From NCBI RefSeq assembly GCF_002356295.1, contig NZ_AP018042.1:2326361-2390360 (forward strand): a stretch of 64,000 nucleotides of DNA. The letters are read 5' to 3'. The stretch comes from Labilibaculum antarcticum (lineage in GTDB: Bacteria > Bacteroidota > Bacteroidia > Bacteroidales > Marinifilaceae). The stretch's first letter is position 1. Every line of letters starts with the position of its first letter. The position numbers and the translations under genes were made by a program. The notes under the pieces are model-generated. The model was not told where the DNA came from. It saw nothing but the letters and a program-made list of their open reading frames with translations, and did not search any database. Shown here piece by piece: positions 49,496-59,494 of this stretch.

Positions 49496-49591
49496 CTATA
49501 TTATACTATTTTAAATAATTAGTGAGCCATATCGAACGAAAAAAGCTCGGTCTAATATGTAACAAATAGCTTACTATTTATCCAATCGGTA

Positions 49592-51250
49592 TTATTCGTG
49601 ATACAAACTAGTGTATAAATATCGTTTTATATTTCTTTTAGGTGTTTTCTTAAATTCCTCTGGAAAAACAATTACTCTGGATATCTTCATATAAGCTGGA
49701 AAGCTTTTATTCAAAATCTGCGTGTCTTTATTAAGTGCTTCTGTAATTTCATCTTTGGTTAATCCTTCTGCATCGCAAGCTTCATAATCCGGATAAATCA
49801 GTGCAATTAACTTATGATCTTTATCATCGGTAATAATTGATTCCTGAATAAAGGGCATGTTGTTTAAACTTGCTTCAATTTCTTCGGGATAGATATTCTG
49901 CCCAGATGATCCAAGCAACATATTTTTACTCCGTCCTTTTATGTAAATATTGTTGTCCTTATCAATGATGCCTAAGTCGCCCGTACCTAACCAAGCATCT
50001 TTAGAAAGAACTTCTTTTGTTGCTTCTGGGTTTTTATAGTATCCTTTCATTACGTTGGAGCCTTTCACCTGAATTTCACCAACAATAGTGAACGGATCGT
50101 CAGACTTGATTCTAACTTGCATTCGGTCAACTATTTTGCCACAAGAATGAGAGCGAAAACTGGTATTTGGACTATAACTAATTAGCGGACCACATTCTGT
50201 CATTCCATAACCAATAGTAAAAGGAAATTCAATTTTCATGAGAAAATCTTCAACTTCTTTATTGAGAGCAGCTCCTCCAATTATTACTTCTATAAAATTT
50301 CCACCAAAGGTTTCTATTAGGGAATTTCTAATCTTTTTGTAGATTTTCTTTTCCAACAATGGGATCTTAAGCATCAGTTTCACTCTTCTGCTTTCCAATA
50401 CAGGCAAAATCCTTTTTTTATAGATCTTCTCCATAATAAGAGGAACTAAACAGATTAACCGAGGTTGTACTTCTTGAAAAGCCTTCGTAATTAATTGAGG
50501 AGTTGGGACTCTTGAAAGGAATGTAACATGACAACCACAACAAAATTCAGTTAAGAATTCGAACAAACAGCCAAAAACATGCGCCAGGGGTAAAAAAGAA
50601 ACCACCTTGTCTCCAGGTCGTAAATCAATATAATCGAAACCTATTTGTACATTAGAATACAGCGATTCGTAAGCTAACATTACGCCTTTTGAAAAACCAG
50701 ATGTTCCTGATGTGTAGGATAAAACTGCAATATCTTCATTTTTCGGATTGGCATAATCCAGTTTGTCTTTATTTAGCTCTTTTTTAAGTGATTCTTCCTT
50801 GGATTTTGTAACTGCTTTTTTCAATTTATCACAGGAAGAACAAAATACTTCAAAGTCATCCAATGAAATAATGCCTTTTAGTTTTTCAATTTTTGAATCG
50901 TCAATTTTATTGAAAATATTTTCAGTCGTAAAAAGTAATTTCGATTCCGAATGATTTATGATATGGTGAATATCACTGGAATTAAAATCGGGTAGAATAG
51001 GCACAATAATAGCTCCATAGGTAATGGTTCCTAAATAAGTAACCGCCCAATTGTTCAAATTACGACCAATAACTGCAATTTTATCTCCTTTTTTAATTCC
51101 TAACTCTTTAAAAAGGAGATGCATCCATTGTATTCTTTGGGCAACTTCCTGGTAAGTTATGGTGTCTTTTTGATAATTGGTAAAAGCTGGTTGTTCCCAG
51201 TTTTTATCTATAGTTTTGCTAATTGAATGTATTAACTTATTCTGATTCAT
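49592..51250 (-). CDS. AMP-forming long-chain acyl-CoA ligase / acyl-adenylating enzyme
   Basis: 552 residues. The ANL-superfamily motifs are present: P-loop SYTSGTSGFSKGVML, GGAALNKEVEDFL, GYGMTECGP (A5), WLGTGDLGIIDKDNNIYIKGR (A7/A8) and a C-terminal Lys in FKKTPKRNIKR. It should adenylate a fatty or other carboxylic acid and transfer it to CoA. Chain length cannot be inferred. The gene stands alone between convergent and divergent neighbours. Confidence 0.92.
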   Translation of the reverse strand: MNQNKLIHSISKTIDKNWEQPAFTNYQKDTITYQEVAQRIQWMHLLFKELGIKKGDKIAVIGRNLNNWAVTYLGTITYGAIIVPILPDFNSSDIHHIINHSESKLLFTTENIFNKIDDSKIEKLKGIISLDDFEVFCSSCDKLKKAVTKSKEESLKKELNKDKLDYANPKNEDIAVLSYTSGTSGFSKGVMLAYESLYSNVQIGFDYIDLRPGDKVVSFLPLAHVFGCLFEFLTEFCCGCHVTFLSRVPTPQLITKAFQEVQPRLICLVPLIMEKIYKKRILPVLESRRVKLMLKIPLLEKKIYKKIRNSLIETFGGNFIEVIIGGAALNKEVEDFLMKIEFPFTIGYGMTECGPLISYSPNTSFRSHSCGKIVDRMQVRIKSDDPFTIVGEIQVKGSNVMKGYYKNPEATKEVLSKDAWLGTGDLGIIDKDNNIYIKGRSKNMLLGSSGQNIYPEEIEASLNNMPFIQESIITDDKDHKLIALIYPDYEACDAEGLTKDEITEALNKDTQILNKSFPAYMKISRVIVFPEEFKKTPKRNIKRYLYTSLYHE

Positions 51251-51557
51251 ATAGTTACTAGATTATTTGCAGGGGCTAAAGATACTAATCCTATTAAAAA
51301 ATCATAACCATAGTCCTATTAAATTCCTTTCAGATACAAATAAGTGTCATCAAATCAATCGTTTGCATCGAAGTTTTAATGTTGAAAAAAATAGCTATTG
51401 CAGATTCTAAAAAGAAAAACACCTGGTATACCTTACGATTTTAGGTGATTATTTATTTAATAAGACCATAATTGAATCCATTTTTATATTTTTGTAAGCT
51501 TATTGTCTGATCTGATGATCAAACAACAGTTATTATCTCATTAAGTATATAATAAAA
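51251..51557. other. Intergenic region with asnS promoter element
   Basis: About 300 bp between divergent genes. TATTTTTG at 51487-51494 matches TAnnTTTG, 64 nt before asnS. Nothing else stands out. Confidence 0.4.
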
Positions 51558-53003
51558 ATGGAACAGAAAAGAATTAAGATCAAGGATCTATTGGCTTCGA
51601 ACGAAGTTGGTAGTGAGGTAAATGTGAAAGGTTGGGTTAGAACAAAGCGCGGGAATAAGCAAATTAATTTCGTAGCTTTAAATGATGGTTCTACTATTAA
51701 TAATCTTCAGATTGTTGTTGATGTTCCAAATTTTAATGAGGATTTACTAAAGAAAATTTCTACCGGAGCAGCTATTTCTGTTGTTGGAGAAGTTATAGCA
51801 TCTCAAGGAAGCGGCCAAAACGTTGAAATTGCAGCAAAAGAAATTGAGGTTTTAGGTGTTGCCGATCCCGAAAAATATCCGCTTCAACCCAAAAAACACT
51901 CTTTGGAGTTTTTAAGAGAAAAAGCACATTTGCGTTTCCGTACCAGTACATTTAGTGCAATTTTTCGTATTCGCCATGCAATGGCTTTTGCTGTGCACGA
52001 ATTTTTTAATAAAAAAGGATTCTTCTATATGCATACGCCACTTATTACCGGTTCGGATGCTGAAGGTGCTGGCGAAATGTTTAGAGTAAGTACTCTAGAT
52101 CCTAAAAACCCTCCTTTGAACGAGGATGGAAGCATAAATTATAAAGAAGATTTTTTTGGTAAAGAAACTAATCTAACAGTTTCTGGTCAGTTAGAAGGCG
52201 AGCTTGGTGCAATGGCCTTGGGCGAGATTTATACTTTTGGTCCTACATTCCGAGCTGAAAATTCAAATACAACCCGTCACTTGGCCGAGTTTTGGATGAT
52301 TGAACCGGAAATGGCATTCTATGATATCACCGATAACATGGATTTGGCTGAAGAGTTTTTGAAGTATATGATCAAGTATGCTTTGGAAAACTGTATGGAA
52401 GATCTGGAATTCTTAAGCAAGAGATTGATAGAAGAGGAAAAAGGGAAGAAAGCTGATGAGCAATCAATGGAATTGATTGAGAAATTGAAATTTGTTTTAG
52501 AAAACGATTTTGTTCGTTTAACTTATACTGAAGCAATTGAAATTCTTCGTAATTCTAAGCCAAATAAGAAGAAGAAATTTAAATATGTGATTGATGGTTG
52601 GGGAGCTGATCTGCAGTCGGAGCATGAGAGATATTTGGTAGAGAAGAAATTCATGAAACCAGTTATTCTTACCGATTATCCAAAGGAAATTAAATCGTTT
52701 TACATGAAACAAAACGAGGATGGAAAAACGGTTGCTGCTATGGATATTCTATTCCCTGGAATTGGTGAGATTATTGGCGGATCGCAGCGTGAGGAAGACT
52801 ACGATAAATTGGTGACTCGAATGAAAGAAATGGGAGTGCCTACTGACGAAATGGACTGGTATTTAGATACCAGAAGATTTGGAACAGCCACACATAGTGG
52901 TTTTGGATTGGGATTTGAAAGAATGCTGTTGTTTGTTACCGGAATGGGTAATATTCGTGACGTAATTCCTTTCCCTAGATCACCCAAAAATGCTGAGTTT
53001 TAA
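51558..53003 (+). CDS. asnS: Asparagine--tRNA ligase
   Basis: 481 residues. The N-terminal OB-fold anticodon-binding domain ([25 protein letters not shown], in parts) is followed by the class IIb catalytic core: motif 1 [16 protein letters not shown], motif 2 [28 protein letters not shown] (in parts) and motif 3 [27 protein letters not shown] (in parts). The Asn-specific features (EFWMIEPE rather than the aspartyl-type loop; short insert) favour AsnRS over AspRS. It charges tRNA-Asn in the cytoplasm. A terminator follows at 53027-53060. Confidence 0.97.
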   Translation: MEQKRIKIKDLLASNEVGSEVNVKGWVRTKRGNKQINFVALNDGSTINNLQIVVDVPNFNEDLLKKISTGAAISVVGEVIASQGSGQNVEIAAKEIEVLGVADPEKYPLQPKKHSLEFLREKAHLRFRTSTFSAIFRIRHAMAFAVHEFFNKKGFFYMHTPLITGSDAEGAGEMFRVSTLDPKNPPLNEDGSINYKEDFFGKETNLTVSGQLEGELGAMALGEIYTFGPTFRAENSNTTRHLAEFWMIEPEMAFYDITDNMDLAEEFLKYMIKYALENCMEDLEFLSKRLIEEEKGKKADEQSMELIEKLKFVLENDFVRLTYTEAIEILRNSKPNKKKKFKYVIDGWGADLQSEHERYLVEKKFMKPVILTDYPKEIKSFYMKQNEDGKTVAAMDILFPGIGEIIGGSQREEDYDKLVTRMKEMGVPTDEMDWYLDTRRFGTATHSGFGLGFERMLLFVTGMGNIRDVIPFPRSPKNAEF

Positions 53004-53026
53004 TAATTAAAACCCAATGATATATA

Positions 53027-53060
53027 AACCGTATTACTTCATGTAGTACGGTTTTTTTTT
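53027..53060 (+). terminator. Terminator of asnS
   Basis: AACCGTATTAC pairs with GTAGTACGGTT (one mismatch; right arm ends 53053), followed by a run of Ts. Confidence 0.9.
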
Positions 53061-53228
53061 GTTTCAGGACTTTCTTTTTGGATTTGACTTTCGCAATTTA
53101 TGTGAATCTTTCATATCATTTAAGTGATATTTTGTTGAGTCATTTATAAAAAAATTAGCTGCGAAAGCTTACTATTTTGATTCTTTTTCCCCAGCCTTTT
53201 ATCCTTAAGATTTTGATACTTACCTATT

Positions 53229-53245
53229 ATGGCTTGAAAATTGCT
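53229..53245 (+). promoter_or_regulatory. Sigma-54 (-24/-12) promoter upstream of rpoN
   Basis: ATGGCTTGAAAATTGCT aligns with the sigma-54 consensus TTGGCACG-N4-TTGCT. The invariant GG (positions 3-4) and GC (15-16) are in exact register and TTGCT is complete; only the CACG part differs. Start of transcription would be near 53256, about 65 nt before the rpoN ATG, implying autoregulation. Confidence 0.6.
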
Positions 53246-53320
53246 ACTTGTGCACTGATCTTCTTGTAAGTTCACTACAGAATATGTATCTTGCTTCATT
53301 CAAAAAAGAACGGAAACAGT

Positions 53321-54775
53321 ATGCTAAAGCAGAGTTTACAGCAAAAATTACTACAAAAATTATCACCGCAACAAATACAGGTGATAAAATTGTTGGAGCT
53401 TCCAACTTTGCAACTCGAAGAGCGAATTAAAAAGGAGTTGGAAGAGAATCCTGTTTTAGAAGAAGGAAGCAATGAAGAGGAATATCAAGAGGAAAATTAC
53501 TCGGATGAGACTCCTGAAAAGGACAAAGATAAAGATGAATTTTCCTTGGAAGATTATATGAATGATGAAGACACTCCATCTTATAAACTTTCGGCACAAA
53601 ATTATTCCGCAGACGATAAACATGAAGAAATTCCTTTTTCGGGAGGAACTACTTTTCATGAATTACTGATATCACAATTAGGCTTACGTATTCTAAGTCC
53701 GGAGAAGCATGCTTTAACTGAGTATTTGATTGGGAATATTGATGAAGATGGATATCTGCGAAGAGAAATTGAAAGTATTGTAGATGATTTGGCATTCTCT
53801 ATGGGAGTCGAGACTTCCTATGAGGAATTAGTGGAATTGTTGCGCGTGATCCAGGATTTTGATCCTGCAGGAGTTGGTGCTCGTGATTTGCAAGAGTGTT
53901 TGCTGCTACAAATTGAACGCAAAGGAAAATTTAATCCGGATGTTAAATTAGCTCAGTTGATTCTGAAAAAGAATTTTGAAGAGTTCACCAAAAAGCATTA
54001 CGATAAAATTCAGAAAAGAGTGGGTGCTACTGATGAAGATTTTAAATGTGCTGTTGACGAGATTTTAAAATTAAATCCAAAGCCGGGTAGCACATTTAGT
54101 AACCCTTTAGATAAAGCTTCGCCTACTATTATTCCGGATTTTATTCTGGAAGAAGAAGACGGTGATTTACTATTGAGTTTGAATTCCCGAAATGTTCCCG
54201 AATTGCATATTAGTAGATCATATTCTGAAATGATCGAGGATTATTCCGGCAATAAAAAAAATCAGTCGAAAGAGAATAAGGATGCCGTTATGTTTGTGAA
54301 GCAAAAGCTTGATTCGGCAAAATGGTTTATTGATGCGATCAGACAAAGACAAAATACTTTGCTGCAAAGTATGAATGCAATTATTCAGTATCAGCGTGAA
54401 TATTTCATCGAAGGGGACGAGCGTAAGTTGCGCCCAATGATTCTGAAAGATATTGCTGAGATCACCAATCTAGATATTTCGACCATTTCAAGAGTATCAA
54501 ATTCAAAATACATACAGACTCATTTTGGTATATTTTCTTTGAAGTATTTCTTTTCAGAAGGTTTGCAAACCGATTCGGGAGAAGAGGTATCAACACGGGA
54601 AATTAAAAAGATATTACAAGAGTGTATTGATAAGGAGGATAAGAAAAAACCACTGACAGATGATAAGTTAGCTGTTATCTTGAAAGAAAAATCGTACTTG
54701 ATTGCTCGAAGAACTGTGGCAAAGTACAGGGAACAACTTAATATTCCTGTGGCCAGATTAAGAAAAGAATTATAA
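53321..54775 (+). CDS. rpoN: RNA polymerase sigma-54 factor
   Basis: 484 residues from the ATG at 53321 (MLKQSLQQKLLQKLSPQQIQ); upstream in-frame codons are unsupported and GGAAAC precedes this ATG. Region I is Gln-rich (QKLLQKLSPQQIQVIKLLELP), region II acidic, the core-binding domain has FDPAGVGARDLQECLLLQ, and the C-terminal RpoN box is ARRTVAKYREQL. It directs transcription from -24/-12 promoters and needs AAA+ activators, none of which is in the window. A sigma-54-like promoter in front of its own gene suggests autoregulation. Confidence 0.96.
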   Translation: MLKQSLQQKLLQKLSPQQIQVIKLLELPTLQLEERIKKELEENPVLEEGSNEEEYQEENYSDETPEKDKDKDEFSLEDYMNDEDTPSYKLSAQNYSADDKHEEIPFSGGTTFHELLISQLGLRILSPEKHALTEYLIGNIDEDGYLRREIESIVDDLAFSMGVETSYEELVELLRVIQDFDPAGVGARDLQECLLLQIERKGKFNPDVKLAQLILKKNFEEFTKKHYDKIQKRVGATDEDFKCAVDEILKLNPKPGSTFSNPLDKASPTIIPDFILEEEDGDLLLSLNSRNVPELHISRSYSEMIEDYSGNKKNQSKENKDAVMFVKQKLDSAKWFIDAIRQRQNTLLQSMNAIIQYQREYFIEGDERKLRPMILKDIAEITNLDISTISRVSNSKYIQTHFGIFSLKYFFSEGLQTDSGEEVSTREIKKILQECIDKEDKKKPLTDDKLAVILKEKSYLIARRTVAKYREQLNIPVARLRKEL

Positions 54776-54934
54776 TGCAGAGTAGTAAAAATACGATAAC
54801 AGTAGTGCAAGGAGAATTATCTTTGCACTTTTATTTTACCAACAGATGAGAAGATTAATGGTGTGAATGAACAAGTATTTAAAGTTTACTTAGAACATCA
54901 GAAATCTTTAATCTCAAATCTCATAAAATATAAA

Positions 54935-55543
54935 ATGAATTTTTCTCGAATAATATCAGGGGTAGCGCATCCAATGCTAATGCCACTAATTTCAGTATTT
55001 GTAATATTTCACTCAGGAACCTACCTCGACTTTACACCCCATCAGTTGGTACGCGTAATTTATATGATTGTGGCAATTTCGACCATATTACTACCCATTA
55101 GTATTTTGCCTTTACTGAAGAACCAGAATCTAATTTCTGATATTGGATTGGAAAAACGCCAGGAGAGACTCCTTCCCTTGGTTTTAACAATTATATTCTA
55201 CTTTTTGGGCTATTACATGTTGCTTAAATTTCCAATTACCAAAATAATTGCTCACCTGCAACTCGCAGCAATTATCTCCATATTTATTGTTACTCTTATC
55301 TCACTAAAGTGGAAAATTAGTTTGCACATGGCAGGTATTGGTGGTTTTTTGGGAATGCTAATAGCATTTACAATTCTTTACTCCAGTTCTTTAAAATTCG
55401 TATTTATGATAGGAATTATTTTTGCTGGCTTAATTGGCTATTCCCGATTAAAATTAAACCTGCATACTCCATCTCAGGTTTACGCAGGTTTTATTGTGGG
55501 TTTAGTAACAATTTGTTCATGTTTGTTGCTGATGCAAATTTAA
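54935..55543 (+). CDS. PAP2-superfamily membrane phosphatase-like protein
   Basis: 202 residues from the ATG at 54935; a GTG 24 codons upstream would add a non-membrane stretch. Six hydrophobic segments. The C-terminal blocks KISLHMAGIGGFLGM and YSRLKLNLHTPSQVYAGFIVG match the PAP2 active-site region (SxH and RxxxxxHxxxD-type), with His in SLHMAG and LHTPSQV. The final Asp is replaced by Gln-Val, as in many Bacteroidota members. It may dephosphorylate lipid phosphates such as undecaprenyl pyrophosphate, with moderate confidence. 159 bp after rpoN on the same strand. Confidence 0.78.
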   Translation: MNFSRIISGVAHPMLMPLISVFVIFHSGTYLDFTPHQLVRVIYMIVAISTILLPISILPLLKNQNLISDIGLEKRQERLLPLVLTIIFYFLGYYMLLKFPITKIIAHLQLAAIISIFIVTLISLKWKISLHMAGIGGFLGMLIAFTILYSSSLKFVFMIGIIFAGLIGYSRLKLNLHTPSQVYAGFIVGLVTICSCLLLMQI

Positions 55544-55544
55544 C

Positions 55545-55964
55545 TTACTGATGCAACAACCATAAATCAGGTGTTTTATTCAATTTTCGTAATCGAATCA
55601 ATTCTTTTAGTGCAGTTTCTTTTTTATTGAATGACTGCATTACAACCCGGAACTTTCCTTTTTGTTCCAGAACAAGACTTGGATATCCTTTCTTGTACAA
55701 TCTATTCTTAAAATTGTTCGCTTGAGTTATATTATTGTAACTAGCGGCTACAATGTGATAATCAAATGAATTTCTACTTTCTGCAATTTGTTCGGTTGTC
55801 AGTTTTGGTTCTGGTTTTTCCGGTGCTGGTGTTAATTCTGGAACCGATTTTTTTACTGTCTGTTCAGCAATATTACCCTTTTCAACCGGAGTTACTGTTT
55901 TTTTATCTTTACATCCGGAAAAAAGAAGAAATACAAGAATTAAAAAGAAGTTAAATTTTACCAT
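55545..55964 (-). CDS. SPOR-domain lipoprotein, paralogue 1
   Basis: 139 residues from the ATG at 55964, which gives a lipoprotein signal (MVKFNFFLILVFLLFSGC). A Pro/Lys/Glu-rich spacer leads to a C-terminal SPOR domain (FDYHIVAASYNNITQANNFK, then RFRVVMQSFNKKETAL-type sequence). SPOR domains bind denuded peptidoglycan at division sites. It is followed upstream on the same strand by a second SPOR lipoprotein, 19 bp away. Confidence 0.85.
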   Translation of the reverse strand: MVKFNFFLILVFLLFSGCKDKKTVTPVEKGNIAEQTVKKSVPELTPAPEKPEPKLTTEQIAESRNSFDYHIVAASYNNITQANNFKNRLYKKGYPSLVLEQKGKFRVVMQSFNKKETALKELIRLRKLNKTPDLWLLHQ

Positions 55965-55983
55965 TTCGAGTTTGAGTTTCAAA

Positions 55984-56412
55984 TCATCGTTTAATATAAA
56001 GCCAATGTTCTTTAGTCTTTTCAGATGCTCTTTCTGATTTTAGTTCTTGAAAAGCACTATTTCGATCTGAAAAAGCTTTGTAAGAAACTCTGTGAAACCC
56101 ATTTGCGGCATCAAATACTTCAGAGTTATAACCCTCTTTAGTTAATTTCTGCTGTAAGCGATCGGCATAGCCTATATTTTGAAAGCTAGCTACAATTAAG
56201 AAATATTTGTTGGGTACCTGTTCAACCACTGGTTCTAGTTTCTTCTTTGCAACAGTTTCTGCCTTTGGTTTAGGCTTTGCAGTCTCTTTCTTGGGTTTCA
56301 CTTTTTCAGTTACTTCTTTTTTTACAGGAGTTATTGCTTCATCTTTACACGACGATACTCCAACCGAAAGAATAAGTGAAACAATAAATACAATTTTAAT
56401 ATATCTTCTCAT
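55984..56412 (-). CDS. SPOR-domain lipoprotein, paralogue 2
   Basis: 142 residues. Lipoprotein signal (MRRYIKIVFIVSLILSVGVS then SC), Lys/Pro/Glu spacer, and SPOR domain (KYFLIVASFQNIGYADRLQQ; GFHRVSYKAFSDRNSAFQEL). Same design as the downstream gene, so a tandem duplication, presumably cotranscribed. Peptidoglycan or septum binding is inferred from the domain. Confidence 0.85.
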   Translation of the reverse strand: MRRYIKIVFIVSLILSVGVSSCKDEAITPVKKEVTEKVKPKKETAKPKPKAETVAKKKLEPVVEQVPNKYFLIVASFQNIGYADRLQQKLTKEGYNSEVFDAANGFHRVSYKAFSDRNSAFQELKSERASEKTKEHWLYIKR

Positions 56413-56615
56413 AAGGCTAGGATTAATATTATAGTAACAAATTTACAATTTTATTAATGATTTCAATAATACTTTGTTTATTTGTTCTTTCAATTGCGAT
56501 GGATCGATTCATCCAAGTTGAGTATTGGTTTACATCGTTTAAATATAACACAAATATTATAGTGAAACACGAAGAAAAGTATGAGCTATTGAATCTTAAA
56601 AAGATTATCAAGTCA

Positions 56616-56623
56616 TACTTTTG
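56616..56623 (+). promoter_or_regulatory. -7 promoter element upstream of mgsA
   Basis: TACTTTTG fits TAnnTTTG and lies 41 nt before the start codon; the -33 TTG is not at a standard distance. Confidence 0.4.
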
Positions 56624-56663
56624 TGAAATATATTAAATTACTAATCAATTAAAAAATAAATTT

Positions 56664-57041
56664 ATGAAGACAATCGCTTTGGTTGCTCACAATGAAAAGA
56701 AGAGTGTAATGCTTGCTTGGGTTAAAAGACATAGAGATGAGCTAAAAAAACACAAGTTAATTGGTACTACGAATACATCAGAATTACTTAATTCAGTTTT
56801 AGATCTTGAAGTTAAAGGTTTTGGTCATGGTCCTAATGGTGGTGATATTCTTCTAGCTGCTCAAATATTGGAAGGAAAAGTAGACGAAGTAATCTTTTTA
56901 ATTGATGCTGAAACACCACACGGTCATGAACATGATATTCAAACTTTAATAAGAACATGTGTGATAAATAATGTTCCAATGGCACTAAATGAAGCTACTG
57001 CGGATTATCTGGTAAAGCTGAACATATCCGAAACGAAATAA
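56664..57041 (+). CDS. mgsA: Methylglyoxal synthase
   Basis: 125 residues. The N-terminal IALVAHNEKKSVMLAW holds the phosphate/substrate residues, the family block is HGPNGGDILLAAQI (GPxGGD with the catalytic Asp), and the C-terminal block is ETPHGHEHDIQTLIRTCVINNVPMALNEATADYL (in parts). It converts dihydroxyacetone phosphate to methylglyoxal plus phosphate, a glycolytic overflow route relieving phosphate limitation. The adjacent phosphate transporter on the same strand fits this role. Confidence 0.88.
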   Translation: MKTIALVAHNEKKSVMLAWVKRHRDELKKHKLIGTTNTSELLNSVLDLEVKGFGHGPNGGDILLAAQILEGKVDEVIFLIDAETPHGHEHDIQTLIRTCVINNVPMALNEATADYLVKLNISETK

Positions 57042-57104
57042 AATTTTAACATTAACTTAACACAAAGATAATGTTTCCGAAATATTAGGGTCTCCATGTG
57101 TTAG

Positions 57105-57112
57105 TATGTTTG
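57105..57112 (+). promoter_or_regulatory. -7 promoter element of the PiT gene
   Basis: TATGTTTG fits TAnnTTTG. It lies 25 nt upstream of the ATG at 57137 and inside the longer possible reading frame, which supports 57137 as the true start. Confidence 0.5.
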
Positions 57113-57136
57113 CGAAGAATTTACGAACTTAATATC

Positions 57137-59419
57137 ATGGAGAACTTTTATTTAATTATTGTAGTAGTGCTTTTCGCGCTGGCTATTTCTGACCTTATTG
57201 TTGGGGTTAGTAATGATGCCGTGAATTTCCTAAACTCTGCATTTGGTTCTAAGGCAGCCCCACGTTGGGTGATTATGACAATTGCCAGTCTTGGAATTTT
57301 GGTTGGAGCAACCTTCTCTAGTGGAATGATGGAAGTAGCCCGTAAAGGGATATTTCACCCTGATCAATTCTACTTTGCAGAAATCATGATTATTTTTATT
57401 GCAGTTATGCTGACAGATATTATTCTGTTGGATTTCTACAATACCATTGGTTTGCCAACATCAACAACCGTATCGATTGTATTCGAATTACTAGGTGCTG
57501 CTGTGGCTGTGGCTATGGTGAAAATCATGAACTCTTCCGATCAAACAATGCTTGATTTGGGAAGTTACATCAATTCTGCTAAGGCGTTAGCGATTATTAC
57601 GGGTATTCTGCTGAGTGTTGTAATAGCATTCTTATCCGGATCTCTCGTACAGTATATTAGTCGCCTGATTTTCACTTATAAGTTTGATAAAACTTTCAAG
57701 TATTTCGGAGCCATTTTTGGTGGATTTGCAATTACTGCAATTACCTATTTCATTTTAATTAAAGGAGCGAAAGGTTCTTCTTTTATCTCGAAAGAAACTC
57801 TTAGCTGGATCAAAGACAATACATTAACCATTATTCTGGTTTGTTTTGTAGGATGGACTGTAATTCTGCAAGCTTTGGTGTGGTTTGTTCGTTTAAACAT
57901 TTTAAAAGTAATTGTTCTGGTAGGAACCTTTGCTTTGGCAATGGCTTTTGCGGGTAACGATTTAGTAAACTTTATTGGTGTTCCTTTGGCGGGATTTAAA
58001 TCTTTCCAGGCATTTATAGCTACTCCGGGAACGGATCCTTATGGAATGACGATGGAGATACTAAGCGACAAAGTAAAAACAGAAACCTACTTGCTGATCA
58101 TTGCTGGTTTAATAATGACAATTACGTTGTGGTTTTCTAAAAAAGCCCGAAATGTTACCGAAACAGAAATCGGATTGAGTAGTCAAAATGAAGGAGTGGA
58201 AAAATTTGGATCTTCATTTTTTGCCCGTCTTTTGGTTCGACGTTCTTTGTCTGCAAATAGTAGCTTTAAAAATATTTTACCTGTTAAGTTTCAAGAAGGT
58301 ATTCAGAAACGATTTGAGAAGGCTCCTGCTCCTGTTGGAATAGATAAAAAAGATGTACCTGCTTTCGATATGATTCGTGCTTCGGTAAATCTTACGGTAG
58401 CAAGTATCTTAATTTCTATTGGAACCTCATTAAAATTACCATTGTCAACCACTTATGTAACTTTCATGGTAGCTATGGGATCCTCACTTTCAGATAGAGC
58501 TTGGGATAGAGATTCAGCCGTATATCGTATTACTGGAGTACTTACCGTAATTGGAGGTTGGTTTTTCACAGCCTTTAGTGCTTTTACCGCAGCATTTGTA
58601 TTCGCTAGTTTAATTAACTGGTTAGGAGGATATGCAATTGCTGGGTTGTTGACTATGGCTATCATTTTTGTTGTACGTTCTCACGTATTTCATAATCGCA
58701 AATCTCAAAATCTGGAAAAAATGATGGAAGCTGATGATGAAGATGCTTCAATCATTATTAAAGGTGAATTACTAGAACAACTTACTCATGCAGTAGCCGT
58801 TGTGACAATTAAAATACCTAAAGTATATGCTAAAATTGTGAACGGATTGGCCTTTGAAGAACGGGATACACTAAAAGAATCTCTAAAAAAGGTAAGAAAA
58901 CTCGACAAAGAAGCTAAATCATTAAAGGATCAAGTGCCTTTGGTTGTTCAAAAATTAACCGAAGACAGTATCTCAACGGGTCCATTCTATGTACAGCTGA
59001 TTGATTATCTTCGGGAAATTGCTCACTCTATTAATTTTATAGCCGAACCTGTTTTCGAATATGTGGATAACAATCACAAATCATTGGTTCCCGAGCAAAT
59101 TGAAGAGTTAAATACTATTCATGCTAAGCTGGAAGATTTCTTTAAGACGATTAATCGCTTGTTAAAGGACAATAACTATGAGTTGGATCAAATCGAGCGT
59201 GCATTCTCTAAACAGGAAGATTTATTGAAATCTTTACGCAAGTATAGAAAAGAGCAAATTAGAAGAATTAAGGCTGAAAAAGTAGGAACCAGAAATTCTG
59301 TTCTATATTTAGGTATCATTAATGAAACTAAGAACCTTGTGCTTTACTCAGGTAATCTTCTGAAGGCATCACGAGATTTCACCACAATGAACGGTGAAGA
59401 GACATATGAAGACATCTAG
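57137..59419 (+). CDS. PiT-family inorganic phosphate transporter with PhoU-like C-terminal domain
   Basis: 760 residues. The N-terminal half has the duplicated PiT signature: VGVSNDAVNFLNSAFGSKAA (about 20-39) and MAFAGNDLVNFIGVPLAG (about 270-290), with TSTTVS and LSTTYVT sequences in both halves. About ten transmembrane helices are followed by a ~220-residue helical cytoplasmic tail (from KMMEADDEDASI) resembling PhoU/DUF47 proteins, which regulate or bind phosphate transporters. It imports phosphate with cation symport. PhoU-like fusion to PiT occurs in Bacteroidota. Confidence 0.92.
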   Translation: MENFYLIIVVVLFALAISDLIVGVSNDAVNFLNSAFGSKAAPRWVIMTIASLGILVGATFSSGMMEVARKGIFHPDQFYFAEIMIIFIAVMLTDIILLDFYNTIGLPTSTTVSIVFELLGAAVAVAMVKIMNSSDQTMLDLGSYINSAKALAIITGILLSVVIAFLSGSLVQYISRLIFTYKFDKTFKYFGAIFGGFAITAITYFILIKGAKGSSFISKETLSWIKDNTLTIILVCFVGWTVILQALVWFVRLNILKVIVLVGTFALAMAFAGNDLVNFIGVPLAGFKSFQAFIATPGTDPYGMTMEILSDKVKTETYLLIIAGLIMTITLWFSKKARNVTETEIGLSSQNEGVEKFGSSFFARLLVRRSLSANSSFKNILPVKFQEGIQKRFEKAPAPVGIDKKDVPAFDMIRASVNLTVASILISIGTSLKLPLSTTYVTFMVAMGSSLSDRAWDRDSAVYRITGVLTVIGGWFFTAFSAFTAAFVFASLINWLGGYAIAGLLTMAIIFVVRSHVFHNRKSQNLEKMMEADDEDASIIIKGELLEQLTHAVAVVTIKIPKVYAKIVNGLAFEERDTLKESLKKVRKLDKEAKSLKDQVPLVVQKLTEDSISTGPFYVQLIDYLREIAHSINFIAEPVFEYVDNNHKSLVPEQIEELNTIHAKLEDFFKTINRLLKDNNYELDQIERAFSKQEDLLKSLRKYRKEQIRRIKAEKVGTRNSVLYLGIINETKNLVLYSGNLLKASRDFTTMNGEETYEDI

Positions 59420-59448
59420 GCAAATTCAGATCTTTATACAACATCATA

Positions 59449-59477
59449 AAAAGGGTATCCAAATTGGATACCCTTTT
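59449..59477. terminator. Bidirectional terminator after the PiT gene
   Basis: AAAAGGGTATCC pairs perfectly with GGATACCCTTTT (59466-59477), between convergent genes. Confidence 0.9.
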
Positions 59478-59494
59478 ACTTTCCCGCTGATCTT

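Larger units (their letters stand above)
53004..53320. other. asnS-rpoN intergenic region
   Basis: It holds the asnS terminator, an 8-bp inverted repeat (CTTTCGCA near 53088 and TGCGAAAG near 53159) and a sigma-54-type promoter (53229-53245). Confidence 0.6.
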
